In this document: one piece after another, positions 25,204-34,543 of the stretch
Layout: each line of letters begins with the position of its first letter
Position numbering within the stretch: the first letter of the stretch is position 1
Assembly: GCA_900544685.1 (NCBI GenBank)
Contig: UQWA01000029.1
Coordinates: forward strand, 1-37,855
Length of the DNA stretch: 37,855 bases
Source of the DNA: an uncultured Lachnospiraceae bacterium
GTDB taxonomy: Bacteria > Bacillota > Clostridia > Lachnospirales > Lachnospiraceae
Direction of reading: 5' to 3'
The notes under the pieces: model-generated
Database searches by the model: none
What the model was told of the DNA's origin: nothing
What the model saw: only the letters and a program-made list of their open reading frames with translations
Translations under genes and position numbers: made by a program

Positions 25204-26973
25204 TTACTGGTCCTCCTTTCCAAGAATGTTCGCAATCTCTACTGCCAGTTCCTTGTAGATCTTGTCGTATTCTGTATCTACATCTGCTTCCAGCGTATAT
25301 TTGTAACGACCGATTCTTTCACGAACATCCATTTTCAGGATATCATTGATGGATGCACCGCCATTCAATGCCTCCAGACTCTCATTGTAGAAAGCCATAA
25401 CCAGTTTCATCATATTATGCTGTTTGTTCAGAGATGTATAGGTATCTACTTCATGGAAGGAGTTCTGATGCAGGAAGTCCTCACGGATAGATCTTGCTGC
25501 CTCCATCTTCAGACGGTCTGTCGGTGACAGTGCATCCATACCTACCATTTTTACGATTTCATCTAATTCTGCTTCATCCTGCAGAAGACTCATCATATCC
25601 TGACGAAGACTCATCCAATCCGGGGCAACATGCTCGTTGAACCATGGTCCCATGTCATCCAGATACAGAGAGTAACTGGTCAGCCAGTTGATAGCCGGGA
25701 AATGACGTTTGTAAGCCAGTGCGGAATCCAGTCCCCAGAATACCTTTACGATACGCAGGGTTGCCTGAGATACCGGTTCGGAAATATCTCCACCAGGAGG
25801 AGACACTGCACCGATGGCACTTAATGCACCTTCTCTGCCTTCGCTTCCAAGGGTAATGACATGGCCGGCTCTTTCGTAGAACTGAGCCAGACGGCTTCCC
25901 AGGTAAGCCGGGTAACCTTCTTCACCAGGCATTTCTTCCAGACGTCCTGACATTTCTCGAAGAGCCTCAGCCCAACGGGATGTGGAGTCTGCCATCAGTG
26001 CTACGGAGTAACCCATATCACGGAAGTATTCTGCAATGGTAATACCTGTATAGATAGATGCTTCTCGTGCAGCAACCGGCATATCGGAGGTGTTGGCGAT
26101 CAGCACAGTTCTTTCCATCAGAGATTCCCCAGTTTTCGGGTCTTTCAGTTCCGGGAACTCATTCAGAACGTCGGTCATCTCATTTCCACGTTCGCCACAT
26201 CCGATGTAAACTACGATATCTGCTTCTGCCCATTTTGCCAGCTGATGCTGAATAACTGTTTTACCACTTCCGAATGGTCCAGGTACTGCTGCCACACCAC
26301 CTTTGGCAATCGGGAACATACAGTCAACGACACGCTGTCCTGTTACCAGAGGCATCTTCGGATGCAGTTTTTTCTTATAAGGACGGCCCTTACGTACCGG
26401 CCATTTCTGCATCATGGTCAGTTCTTTGTCGCCGTCTGCAGTCTCTAATACGCAGATAACTTCATCTACTGTAAATTCGCCTGCTTTGATTTCTTTTACT
26501 TTACCTTTCATAGTAGGAGGAACCATGATCTTCTGTTCTACGATGATGGTCTCCTTTACGGTACCCAGTACATCACCACCGGATACTTCATCTCCGACTT
26601 TGGCTGTCGGAACAAAATTCCATTTCTTGTCACGCTTTAATGCAGGTACTTCTACACCACGGATCAGGTTGTTGCCGCCTGTTACTTTCATGATGTCATC
26701 CAGAGGTCTCTGAATACCATCATAGATGCTGGCAATCAGACCAGGTCCCAGTTCTACGGAAAGTGGTTCTTCTGTAGATTCTACCGGTTCTCCCGGCTTC
26801 AGTCCTGATGTTTCTTCGTATACCTGAATGGAAGCCTCGTCACCGTGCATTTCGATGATTTCACCGATCAGTCGCTGGTTGCTGACACGTACCACGTCGA
26901 ACATGTTCGCATCTCTCATGCCTTCAGCGATAACCAGTGGGCCTGCCACTTTTTTAATCGTTCCTTTACTCAT
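25204..26973 (-). CDS. ntpA: V-type ATP synthase subunit A (catalytic)
   Basis: 589 aa. Catalytic head subunit. The Walker A motif is GPFGSGKTVIQHQLAKW, with the V-type 'non-homologous region' (residues about 115-190) and the GAVSPPGGDISEPVSQATLRIVKVFW segment present. The start is the ATG of MSKGTIKKVAGPLVIAEGM at 26973, with AAAGGTGA 7 nt upstream. It follows the subunit F gene by 23 bp. In bacteria this complex may pump ions at ATP cost or make ATP; here it probably exchanges Na+ (see subunit K). Confidence 0.98.
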   Translation of the reverse strand: MSKGTIKKVAGPLVIAEGMRDANMFDVVRVSNQRLIGEIIEMHGDEASIQVYEETSGLKPGEPVESTEEPLSVELGPGLIASIYDGIQRPLDDIMKVTGGNNLIRGVEVPALKRDKKWNFVPTAKVGDEVSGGDVLGTVKETIIVEQKIMVPPTMKGKVKEIKAGEFTVDEVICVLETADGDKELTMMQKWPVRKGRPYKKKLHPKMPLVTGQRVVDCMFPIAKGGVAAVPGPFGSGKTVIQHQLAKWAEADIVVYIGCGERGNEMTDVLNEFPELKDPKTGESLMERTVLIANTSDMPVAAREASIYTGITIAEYFRDMGYSVALMADSTSRWAEALREMSGRLEEMPGEEGYPAYLGSRLAQFYERAGHVITLGSEGREGALSAIGAVSPPGGDISEPVSQATLRIVKVFWGLDSALAYKRHFPAINWLTSYSLYLDDMGPWFNEHVAPDWMSLRQDMMSLLQDEAELDEIVKMVGMDALSPTDRLKMEAARSIREDFLHQNSFHEVDTYTSLNKQHNMMKLVMAFYNESLEALNGGASINDILKMDVRERIGRYKYTLEADVDTEYDKIYKELAVEIANILGKEDQ

Positions 26974-26996
26974 TGGACAAATCACCTTTCTGAAGA

Positions 26997-27320
26997 TTAC
27001 TTATTGTTTGAAAACAGAATGTCGGATCCTACGGCTGTCTCTACAAACTTCTTGACATTTTCCACGCCCTTGCCAGTATTGCCGGATACGCCCGGAATCT
27101 GGATAATGGCCGGCAGGATCTGATCTTTATATTTATCAATAGCGTGAGGGATCTTTGCCGCCCACTCTTCGGTAATATAGATCACTGCGTATTGCGCCAG
27201 CACAAGCTGATGCAGCTGCTTTTCTGCTTCTTTTTCATCGGATAACGGATATGTGTCCAGCCCTACAGCCGCAAAACCGTAGATGCTGTCGTAATCACCC
27301 ATAACTGCAATTTTATACAT
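26997..27320 (-). CDS. ntpG: V-type ATP synthase subunit F
   Basis: 107 aa. Small central-stalk subunit with a Rossmann-like fold. It has the typical start MYKIAVMGDYDSIYGFAAVGLD and the segment YAVIYITEEWAAKI, and the C-terminal helix GKGVENVKKFVETAVGSDIL contacts the stalk. Its ATG overlaps the last 8 nt of the subunit C gene (ATGTATAA), so the two are translationally coupled. The name ntpG follows the Enterococcus hirae scheme. Confidence 0.93.
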   Translation of the reverse strand: MYKIAVMGDYDSIYGFAAVGLDTYPLSDEKEAEKQLHQLVLAQYAVIYITEEWAAKIPHAIDKYKDQILPAIIQIPGVSGNTGKGVENVKKFVETAVGSDILFSNNK

Positions 27321-28284
27321 ACATTTCCCTTACCCTTTCCCGGATGGAATCTTCCGGCAGGTTGTTGGCCTTTGCGGATAATATGATTCTTACCGTTTTG
27401 ATCTCATTTTCCCTTGCCAGCACATAGGCAACCAGCGGTTCTACGGAAAATGGGTTATATTTCTGTGGCTTGATGGTCTGGATGATCTTATTGTCGCACC
27501 AGCGCTCAAATGCGGATGGTGATTCCGCCAGAGCTTCTGCGCCGCCTTCATATGCGGTACCTGACAGATATTCGCAGATGGCGTCCACGCTGTTCAGCGC
27601 AGCTCTTGCCAGCAAATCAATGTTCAGGCTGTCGCATTCCACCATAGCCTTTTTCATAAATTCTAATGACTTTGCGGTCTTCTGTGAACGCACAGCAATC
27701 TTGATATCAGCAACTGCAACGGTATCTTCTGCATAGCTTTTCAGGATACCTGCTTTTGCTTTCTTTCCTGCTGCATAGATGGCTTCCAGTGTGGCTTTGT
27801 CGATAATGACATCACACAGCTGTCCGTCCCTGGTATGCATCAGAGTCTCATAAGCTTCCTGTGCCGCTGCTGCCATGTACTCAGGAAGTTTGGAAAAATC
27901 TTTTTCTGCTATGATTTTTTCAATCTCCTCACCTGATGGCTCACAGTCTTCATAATAAATACCGGGATGTTTTCCCTTCCGGCAGGTCTCGCGGATGGCT
28001 GCCTTCAGATTATGGAATTCATTCGGATAGGATAGTACATCAAATACTGACATATCAATGCCCATCTCCCGCATGGTGTTCCATGTCTTCTCTGTCTCAC
28101 GGTTCAGCATCGCATCTGCTTCCAGAGGGGTATCACTGTCTCCCCAGCCTTTTTCAGCCAGAAGCTGCAGACAGTTTTCTTCTGTCGGGCAGGCAATCAG
28201 CTGTTCAATGGCTGTGGCATTCAGCAGTGAATTTTCCAGTGATCGTATTCTCGCAACCGCAAAGGTAAAATCTATATCTGACAT
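27313..28284 (-). CDS. ntpC: V-type ATP synthase subunit C (d subunit)
   Basis: 323 aa, mainly helical. It joins the central stalk to the membrane rotor ring. The start DIDFTFAVARIRSLENSLL and the internal YFEDCEP-like and NLKAAIRE stretches fit the V-ATPase C/AC39 family, and the length matches. AAGGAGG lies 6 nt before the ATG. It overlaps the subunit F gene at its 3' end by 8 nt. Confidence 0.93.
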   Translation of the reverse strand: MSDIDFTFAVARIRSLENSLLNATAIEQLIACPTEENCLQLLAEKGWGDSDTPLEADAMLNRETEKTWNTMREMGIDMSVFDVLSYPNEFHNLKAAIRETCRKGKHPGIYYEDCEPSGEEIEKIIAEKDFSKLPEYMAAAAQEAYETLMHTRDGQLCDVIIDKATLEAIYAAGKKAKAGILKSYAEDTVAVADIKIAVRSQKTAKSLEFMKKAMVECDSLNIDLLARAALNSVDAICEYLSGTAYEGGAEALAESPSAFERWCDNKIIQTIKPQKYNPFSVEPLVAYVLARENEIKTVRIILSAKANNLPEDSIRERVREMYV

Positions 28285-28310
28285 GTAAGTCCTCCTTTAC
28301 TGGTTACGTT

Positions 28311-28904
28311 TTATGAAAATAATATTTTCTGTACAAGATCCTGGCATTCATCTTTCTTTGCATCAAACATGGCTTTGAATGAGCAGTTTTCTTCAATTCC
28401 GCCATAAGATAAGATGAAACCTTTTTCTACCGTAGCCGGAGTCTTGGAAAGAACCAGTTCACCGCCTTTTTTCTGAGCCAGCGCATTTACTTCTTTCTCA
28501 AATCCTGCAGGTATTTTTGCAAGATCCTGTGCATTCAGTGCAATCTCTCCTTTTTGAGGAGCTGCAAATTTTTCCACCATCTTTTTCAGTGTTTCGAAAT
28601 ACTCTGCGTCATCCTTGGCACAGAATGCTTCGTATGCTTTCTGAATGGTCTCAGTAATCAATTCCTGCTTCGCAGCCAGAAGTGCTGTTCTGCGTTTCAA
28701 GTCTGCAGAAGATTTTACTCTTTCCTGATATCCTGCAAGATCTGTGGCCGATTTCTGAGCAATCTCTGCGGCTTTTTCTTCTGCTTCAGCTTCGGCTGCT
28801 GCCTTAATGCGGTCAGCTTCGGCTGCTGCTTCGGCTCTCTTACTGTTGGCGGAGGCATTTGCTTCTTCCAGAATCTGGTTCATCATTTTTTCTAATCCAG
28901 TCAT
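28311..28904 (-). CDS. ntpE: V-type ATP synthase subunit E
   Basis: 197 aa from the ATG at 28904 (MTGLEKMMNQILEE), chosen because AAGGAG lies 10 nt upstream. An in-frame ATG at 28949, which shares one base with the subunit K stop, would add 15 residues but has no ribosome site. The first half is a long Ala/Glu/Lys-rich coiled coil, the peripheral stalk; the C-terminal half (VNALAQKKGGELVLSKTPATVEKGFILSYGGIEENCSF) is the globular head that binds the A/B top. It pairs with the small G/H-type subunit. Confidence 0.92.
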   Translation of the reverse strand: MTGLEKMMNQILEEANASANSKRAEAAAEADRIKAAAEAEAEEKAAEIAQKSATDLAGYQERVKSSADLKRRTALLAAKQELITETIQKAYEAFCAKDDAEYFETLKKMVEKFAAPQKGEIALNAQDLAKIPAGFEKEVNALAQKKGGELVLSKTPATVEKGFILSYGGIEENCSFKAMFDAKKDECQDLVQKILFS

Positions 28905-28948
28905 TCCTTGTGCTCTCCTTCTCTCTATTTTCTGATTTTGTGCGCTCA

Positions 28949-29422
28949 TTACACTGGAATGTTTGTAACAGCCAGAATAGAGATCAGCAGTGCCAGGATG
29001 GCGTATGTTTCTACCATTGCAGGGAACAGCATTGCTTTACCGAACTGATCCGGTTTCTTTGCTACGATACCGATTGCTGCTACTGCTGTTTTTCCCTGAT
29101 GTCTTCCGGATACCAGACCTACGATACCGATTGGTAAGCAGGCTGCCAGAATCATAAGACCTGTAGGGATATCAATAGCCGGGATAGATCCGCCAAGCAG
29201 ACCGATCTGAGATAAAGTGATGAATGCTACCAGCAGACCGTAAATACCCTGTGTACCAGGAAGAAGCTGTAAAATCAGAACTTTTGCAAACTGTGAAGGA
29301 TCTTCAGCAACTACTCCGGATGCTGCCTGACCTGCAACACCTACACCATAAGCAGAACCCATACCTGCAAGAATAACAGCTAATGCTGCTCCTAATAATG
29401 CAAAAACAACTCCTAAACTCAT
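28949..29422 (-). CDS. ntpK: V-type ATP synthase subunit K (proteolipid, Na+-type)
   Basis: 157 aa, four membrane helices from two fused hairpins, forming the rotor ring. By alignment to E. hirae NtpK, the sodium ligands correspond here to Leu54, Thr57 and Gln58 (LPGTQG), Gln109 (HQGK) and Glu138 (MVETY). All are present, so sodium rather than proton transport is likely. AAGGAGG 9 nt before the ATG overlaps the end of ntpI. Confidence 0.95.
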   Translation of the reverse strand: MSLGVVFALLGAALAVILAGMGSAYGVGVAGQAASGVVAEDPSQFAKVLILQLLPGTQGIYGLLVAFITLSQIGLLGGSIPAIDIPTGLMILAACLPIGIVGLVSGRHQGKTAVAAIGIVAKKPDQFGKAMLFPAMVETYAILALLISILAVTNIPV

Positions 29423-29426
29423 TAGA

Positions 29427-31448
29427 TTAATCCTCCTTGATTTCTACATATTTTGTATTTTCTTTAAATGGTTCAAAAGGTTTTCCGCCGCCTTCATAGA
29501 ATTTTCCGAAGAATTCTACAAACTGAAGACGATTTGTGTGCACATAGGCACCTAAAAGGTTGATACCCAGATTCAGTGTATGCCCAACGATGAATACTAA
29601 AATGAACAGGATTGCTCCCATCACACCGCCGCCGAACATACTTCCCATCTGATTGACTACAGATGCGATAACACCGGTTGCCAGTCCCAGTGCCAGAAGT
29701 CTGGAGTAAGAAAGTACATCACTGAGCCATCCGGTGATGTTATACAGTTCGTATGCACCAAGTGCCAGACGAAGACCGATATTCTTCTTGTCTCTTGCTG
29801 CAAAGAACAGAAGTCCAAGTGCTCCGATGATCGCCAGTGCTTTTGCCAGCGTATTCATAAACGGAGAGAATGTCACCTGTGTCTGTGCGATGGATGCAAA
29901 CAGACTGGACGGAATCAGCATCAGGATCAGTCCGATCAGAAGCATGTACCAGAACACAACATCGCAGATAAATCCTGCCACATCTTTGCTCTTCAGATAA
30001 CTGTATCCTTTCAGTCCCAGACCAAAGAACAGATGAACCACACCAACTCCCAGTGAAAATACAAGAAGTTTCATTGGGTTATTCAACGGTACGAACCACA
30101 ATGCCGGGATCACAGATGTGGTTGCGGTTCTTCCGAAGAAGGTTCTTGCAACTACATCGATGACATCACCAAAGTATCCTCCAAAGAGAACACCCCATAC
30201 AAATGTGGAAATACCACAGTAACCAAACAGGTGCAGTGACTTATTCATGCTGTCTGACATACGCGGAAACTTCTTCAATGCGATGAAGCATGCTACGGAA
30301 ATCAGTAATCCGTAAGCTGCATCTGACAGCATCATTCCAAATAATACAATATAAAATACGGACATTACCGTTGTCGGGTCTACTTCGCCCTTATGCGGCA
30401 GACCGTAAGATTCCAGTACTCCTTCCACGGATCTGGAAATCTTGTTGTTTTTCAGCAGTACCGGTGGTTCTTCTTCTTCACCGATCTCCTCAAATTCTAC
30501 AGAACAGTCATATATTCTGGCGATCTTCTCCTCCAGTATAGAGACAGAAACTTCCGGGATATATCCGCTGATGACAAAAGTCTGTTTTGTCTGCGGTATC
30601 TGTCCCAGTACCTGATACTTGTCTGCACGAAGCCGGTAATAATCGGAAACTGCTTTCAGTTCCTCCCTGCTTCCTTCGTATGATTTGATTCTGTTCTCGG
30701 CTTCCACACTGTCCGCCTTCAGTTTTTCAATTTCCGCCTCCAGTTCTGTTTTCCACTGAGACGGAATCTTACCGGATACCTGAGATGGCCTTGCGAATCC
30801 GGCTGCCCGAAGCGCTTCTTCCAGCTTTGCGGCATCTCCTTTCAGACACACCGCCGTCAGATAGGTCAGATCCTTATCTGCTGATAAAACTTCCAAATCG
30901 TATGCTTCCAGATCCGGCTGGCTCTTCGCCACTTCTGTACGGATTTCCTCCACCGTCATCGGCTTCGGCATAGTCCCCAGAAACATTGCCGTCTCTGCTG
31001 TTCCACGATAATTCATCGGAATATCCAGATTCATCCATGGAACCAGTGATTCGATCTGATTCTCCAGTTTTGCCACATTGGCAGCGTTCTCTGCGATCCG
31101 CTTGCTCAGATCCATCAGATCATCTGCTGTTGTCAGCAGTCTCTTGCGCTCTGCACGAATCTTTTCAAAATCCGTCTTGTTCATGAGCGGTTTTCCTTCC
31201 AGAGAACTAAACATGGAAGTCTTTTCCGGGACATACTTTTGCAGTACTGAAAGTGCATGTTCTGCGAGTGCTGCATGCTTTTCATAGATCTGACGACGTT
31301 CTGCCGTATTCATCTTTTCCATCTCGGTATCTTCAATGACTGAGTTGTCAATCTCAGCAACACCCAGTAACTGAAGTTCTTCCAAAATGGCTTTTCGATC
31401 TTTTTTCAGTGCGCAGATACTGAATCTTTGCATCTGCATAACTGCCAT
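29427..31448 (-). CDS. ntpI: V-type ATP synthase subunit I (a subunit)
   Basis: 673 aa. The N-terminal half (about residues 1-330) is a soluble, coiled-coil-rich peripheral-stalk domain. The C-terminal half has about seven to eight membrane helices, including the segment LSYSRLLALGLATGVIASVVN with the essential Arg that faces the rotor ring Glu, followed by FIVGHTLNLGINLLGAYVHTNRLQFVEFFGKFYEGGG. The start at 31448 has AGGAGGG 8 nt upstream; a second ATG lies 9 nt downstream. It follows the G/H-type subunit gene by 52 bp. Confidence 0.97.
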   Translation of the reverse strand: MAVMQMQRFSICALKKDRKAILEELQLLGVAEIDNSVIEDTEMEKMNTAERRQIYEKHAALAEHALSVLQKYVPEKTSMFSSLEGKPLMNKTDFEKIRAERKRLLTTADDLMDLSKRIAENAANVAKLENQIESLVPWMNLDIPMNYRGTAETAMFLGTMPKPMTVEEIRTEVAKSQPDLEAYDLEVLSADKDLTYLTAVCLKGDAAKLEEALRAAGFARPSQVSGKIPSQWKTELEAEIEKLKADSVEAENRIKSYEGSREELKAVSDYYRLRADKYQVLGQIPQTKQTFVISGYIPEVSVSILEEKIARIYDCSVEFEEIGEEEEPPVLLKNNKISRSVEGVLESYGLPHKGEVDPTTVMSVFYIVLFGMMLSDAAYGLLISVACFIALKKFPRMSDSMNKSLHLFGYCGISTFVWGVLFGGYFGDVIDVVARTFFGRTATTSVIPALWFVPLNNPMKLLVFSLGVGVVHLFFGLGLKGYSYLKSKDVAGFICDVVFWYMLLIGLILMLIPSSLFASIAQTQVTFSPFMNTLAKALAIIGALGLLFFAARDKKNIGLRLALGAYELYNITGWLSDVLSYSRLLALGLATGVIASVVNQMGSMFGGGVMGAILFILVFIVGHTLNLGINLLGAYVHTNRLQFVEFFGKFYEGGGKPFEPFKENTKYVEIKED

Positions 31449-31500
31449 ATCCGCATCCCTCCTTTACTCTTTATTTACTTTTGAATAAAAAATCAGCACA

Positions 31501-31809
31501 TTAAAACAGCGCCTTGATAACTGCCTCTGTTGCCTGTGCTTCTTTGCCTGCTGCAAGGGTCTTTAATGCAGCAATTTCTTTCTGGATATCTGCTTCCACA
31601 GATTCCATAAACTTTTCTGCTTCTTTCTTAGAAGCTTCCATGGCTGCTCCGGCCTTGTCCTTCGCTGCCTGAAGTCTGGCTTCCTTCAGGGCTGCTGCGT
31701 CTTTCTTAGCCTGGTCTACCATGTCTGTGCACTGCTGTCGGCATTCTTTTGCGATTACGTCTGCTTTGCCTTCTGCTTCCTGCACTTTTCTGATTGTCTC
31801 CGCTACCAT
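31501..31809 (-). CDS. V-type ATP synthase peripheral-stalk subunit (G/H type)
   Basis: 102 aa from the ATG at 31809 (MVAETIRKVQEAEGKAD). Almost wholly an Ala/Glu/Lys-rich coiled coil, as in NtpF/AhaH, which pairs with subunit E. The start is placed here because GAAGGTGGTGAG lies just upstream and an upstream in-frame extension reads into likely leader sequence. First gene of the V-ATPase operon, matching E. hirae ntpF in position. Confidence 0.85.
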   Translation of the reverse strand: MVAETIRKVQEAEGKADVIAKECRQQCTDMVDQAKKDAAALKEARLQAAKDKAGAAMEASKKEAEKFMESVEADIQKEIAALKTLAAGKEAQATEAVIKALF

Positions 31810-31837
31810 GTTCTCACCACCTTCTTCGCATAGATTG

Positions 31838-31866
31838 AGTCTATCACATGCTTTGTTAAATTTCAA
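31838..31866 (-). promoter_or_regulatory. Predicted promoter of the V-ATPase operon
   Basis: On the minus strand: TTGAAA (31866-31861), 17 bp, TAGACT (31843-31838). A start near 31831 gives a leader of about 22 nt before 31809. No strong terminator is seen between this operon and the DUF6472-like gene upstream, so read-through is also possible. Confidence 0.5.
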
Positions 31867-31947
31867 ACATTTTATGAATAAGTCACAATTATTTTTTTCT
31901 TGGACTTTTATAAATTATGCACTATTACTTCCTATTAAAATGGGAGC

Positions 31948-32127
31948 CTATATCTGTTTCCGTACAACCGCGTACTCATCACCGTTACGGTAATACGGAC
32001 AATTATAATGGGTATCTGACAGAAACCGGACCAGTTCGTCCTCATCCAGATCCATGTCACAGGTATAGCACTCATAGTCCTCATCATAACTGTAATAGGC
32101 ACAGGTATCACATGCTGACTGTGTCAT
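31948..32127 (-). CDS. DUF6472-like Cys-rich mini-protein
   Basis: 59 aa from the ATG at 32127, with AGAGG 10 nt upstream; a longer open frame to 32208 lacks a ribosome site. The Cys pattern CDTCAYYSYDEDYECYTC followed by CPYYRNGDEYAVVRKQI suggests a small metal-binding or disulphide-linked fold. The pattern matches a family found mainly in Lachnospiraceae (DUF6472 as I recall it). Function unknown. It stands between the divergent LTA-synthase-like gene and the V-ATPase operon. Confidence 0.75.
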   Translation of the reverse strand: MTQSACDTCAYYSYDEDYECYTCDMDLDEDELVRFLSDTHYNCPYYRNGDEYAVVRKQI

Positions 32128-32321
32128 TTTTATTTTTCCTCTTTCTGACTTTCCGTATACTTTTCTTGAAGAATAGTATATCAGAAAAATCACTTCATGT
32201 GTTGACAAACCTTCATTTCTATCGTAAAAAATACATATAACTTGTATCCGTCCATTTTTTATACATGTGATTCCGGACCGGTACCTGCATTTTACAAAGG
32301 ACTTTTTAAATTAACATTGCT

Positions 32322-34430
32322 ATGAAAAAGACAGATAAAAAACAACATTTTAAAAAACAGAAATCAGAATTTTTACATAAGAGAACTCCTACATCCCACA
32401 CTGGTAAACTGACTGCGCTTTTTTACAAATACCAGAATGAATCTGCATCCGACGGCTATCTTCTCTGCTATCTTGTGATGCCGTTAATATTGGTATTTCT
32501 GATTGAATGTATGGCTTATCATTCCCTGATTGGCGGATTTCAGTTTATTATCTTTCATCCATATGCCTATCTGGTCAATGTGATGATTGTGGCAGCCTCT
32601 TTCACCTTTGCTCTGATCTTCCGCAAGCGAATCGGCGTCATCATTCTGATCAGCCTGTTCTGGCTGGCAGGCGGTATCGTGAACTTTGTTCTGCTGTTTT
32701 ACCGTGTAACGCCCTTTACTAACAGTGATCTGCTTCTTATCAAGGATGGAGTTGACGTTGCTGCTAAATATCTGAATAAGGCACAGTATATCGGTATTGC
32801 AATTTTGGTAATCGCAGTTCTGATTCTTTTTGTTTTCTTCTTCATGAAAACTTCAAAGGCAGAGCATAAACCGAAATACATTCATTCCATTCCGATCATT
32901 CTGGGTTCTCTTTTACTGACCTGGGGTGGAATTCTCCTTGGCCAGTCCACAGGACTTCTGGAGACTGCATTCCGTGAACTTTCCCAGTCTTACCTGAAAA
33001 ACGGATTTATCTACTGTTTTGGAGCCAGTCTGCTAAATACCGGTATCAGCAAGCCAAGTGACTACTCGGAAGAAGTGATGGAACAACTGACAGAAAATTA
33101 TGAAACACAGGAAGAAAGTGAAGAAGGAGTGACCTACTATTCCCATAAACCAAACGTAGTGATTGTCCAACTGGAAACGTTCTTCAATGTGAACCGTTTA
33201 AAGGATATCAAGTTTTCCAGCAATCCCCTGCCAAATCTGACCAGGATGATGGAAGAATATCCTTCTGGCGCATTCAGCATGCCTGTTGTGGGTGCCGGTA
33301 CGGTAAATTCTGAATTTGAAGTGCTCACCGGCATGAATATCGATGATTTTGGAATCGGCGAATATCCATATAAGACTATTGTGAAGGAGACTGCGTGTGA
33401 GTCCCTGTCTTATGATCTAAAACCCTATGGTTATCAGGCTTTTGCCATCCACAATAACACCGGTGATTTTTATGACCGGAATCTGGTTTATCCGAATCTG
33501 GGATTTGATACCTTTACTTCCGTAGAATATATGTGGCCGGACAGTTATACTCCTATGGACTGGGTGAAGGATTCCGTTCTGACCGATGAGATTACAACCG
33601 CTCTGGACAGTACCAGAGGTCAGGACTTTGTATTTACGGTCTCTGTACAGGGACATGGCAGTTATCCGACAGATTCCAGTGTAAAATACACCCATCACGT
33701 TACTGTCTCTAGTGATACCATTACCGATGAGGCCTACCTGAATCAGTTAAGCTACTATGTGAACCAGCTCTATGAAATGGATCAGTTCATCGGTGATCTG
33801 GTAGATATGCTGCGCAACCGCCACGAGCCGACCATTCTGGTAATGTATGGAGATCACTGCCCAAGCCTGGATCTGACAGATGATATGCTTAGCAGCGGCA
33901 CGATCTATGACACAGAATATTTTATCTGGAACAATGCCGGTCTGAAGTTCGACTGGCAGGATATGCAGGCTTATGAGATGGGTTCTACTCTCTTAAGTGC
34001 CCTTGAGATCCCTGATGGCGCCATCAATGCTTACCATCAGAATTCCGGACGTCAGTTAAAAGATGGCGAGATTACAGAAGAAGCGTATTTAAGTGGTTTA
34101 AAAGAACTGGAATATGACATACTCTATGGTGATAAAATTACTTATGGCGGCGAAAACCCATATACGCCAACTGATATGCAGATGGGTTTCTTCCCAGTCA
34201 CAATCCGTAATGTATCTTACACAAAAGACCATGTTCTGATTGTCCGTGGCGAAAATTTTACCCGTTACAGTCAGGTACATATCAACGGCTCTTCTTATGA
34301 TACCCTGTATCTGGATCCGAACACTCTGGTTGTTGCCAGCGCAGATCTGTCGGGAAGGACAGAAATTACAGTTTCCCAGTCGACCTTAAGCGAAACAGAT
34401 ACATATGTATTTTATCCGAAGGCAGGCTAA
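32322..34430 (+). CDS. LTA-synthase-like sulfatase-fold membrane enzyme with C-terminal IPT/TIG-like domain
   Basis: 702 aa. About five membrane segments lie in residues 45-215, followed by an extracellular sulfatase-type domain. By similarity to LtaS the catalytic set is Glu285 (VQLETFF), Thr327 (GAGTVNSEFEVLTG, nucleophile) and Asp512-His513 (MYGDHCPS), with HNNTGDFYDR and SVQGHGSYP also present. LtaS-type enzymes transfer glycerol phosphate from phosphatidylglycerol onto glycolipid or other acceptors. The last 80 residues form an extra beta-rich domain (VTIRNVSYTKDHVLIVRGENF), resembling an IPT/TIG repeat and unusual for this family. The ribosome site is poor; the first ATG is taken. Single-gene unit. 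Confidence 0.9.
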   Translation: MKKTDKKQHFKKQKSEFLHKRTPTSHTGKLTALFYKYQNESASDGYLLCYLVMPLILVFLIECMAYHSLIGGFQFIIFHPYAYLVNVMIVAASFTFALIFRKRIGVIILISLFWLAGGIVNFVLLFYRVTPFTNSDLLLIKDGVDVAAKYLNKAQYIGIAILVIAVLILFVFFFMKTSKAEHKPKYIHSIPIILGSLLLTWGGILLGQSTGLLETAFRELSQSYLKNGFIYCFGASLLNTGISKPSDYSEEVMEQLTENYETQEESEEGVTYYSHKPNVVIVQLETFFNVNRLKDIKFSSNPLPNLTRMMEEYPSGAFSMPVVGAGTVNSEFEVLTGMNIDDFGIGEYPYKTIVKETACESLSYDLKPYGYQAFAIHNNTGDFYDRNLVYPNLGFDTFTSVEYMWPDSYTPMDWVKDSVLTDEITTALDSTRGQDFVFTVSVQGHGSYPTDSSVKYTHHVTVSSDTITDEAYLNQLSYYVNQLYEMDQFIGDLVDMLRNRHEPTILVMYGDHCPSLDLTDDMLSSGTIYDTEYFIWNNAGLKFDWQDMQAYEMGSTLLSALEIPDGAINAYHQNSGRQLKDGEITEEAYLSGLKELEYDILYGDKITYGGENPYTPTDMQMGFFPVTIRNVSYTKDHVLIVRGENFTRYSQVHINGSSYDTLYLDPNTLVVASADLSGRTEITVSQSTLSETDTYVFYPKAG

Positions 34431-34463
34431 ACAGACAAAAAATAATATTTCACTACAGCTATA

Positions 34464-34513
34464 AAAGGCGGGAATCATACAGAATCAATATATTCTGCAT
34501 AGTCCCCGCCTTT
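34464..34513. terminator. Bidirectional intrinsic terminator after the LTA-synthase-like gene
   Basis: AAAGGCGGG (34464-34472) pairs with CCCGCCTTT (34505-34513), with an inner CAGAAT/ATTCTG. A T-rich stretch follows on the plus strand. It also lies 31 bp past the stop of the aldolase gene on the other strand. Confidence 0.8.
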
Positions 34514-34543
34514 TCTTTTACTTTTTACCGATCGACATCAATA

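Noticed and set aside
28905..28949. Upstream start for subunit E giving 212 aa
   Set aside because: Shares a base with the stop of subunit K but has no ribosome site, while the ATG at 28904 has AAGGAG.
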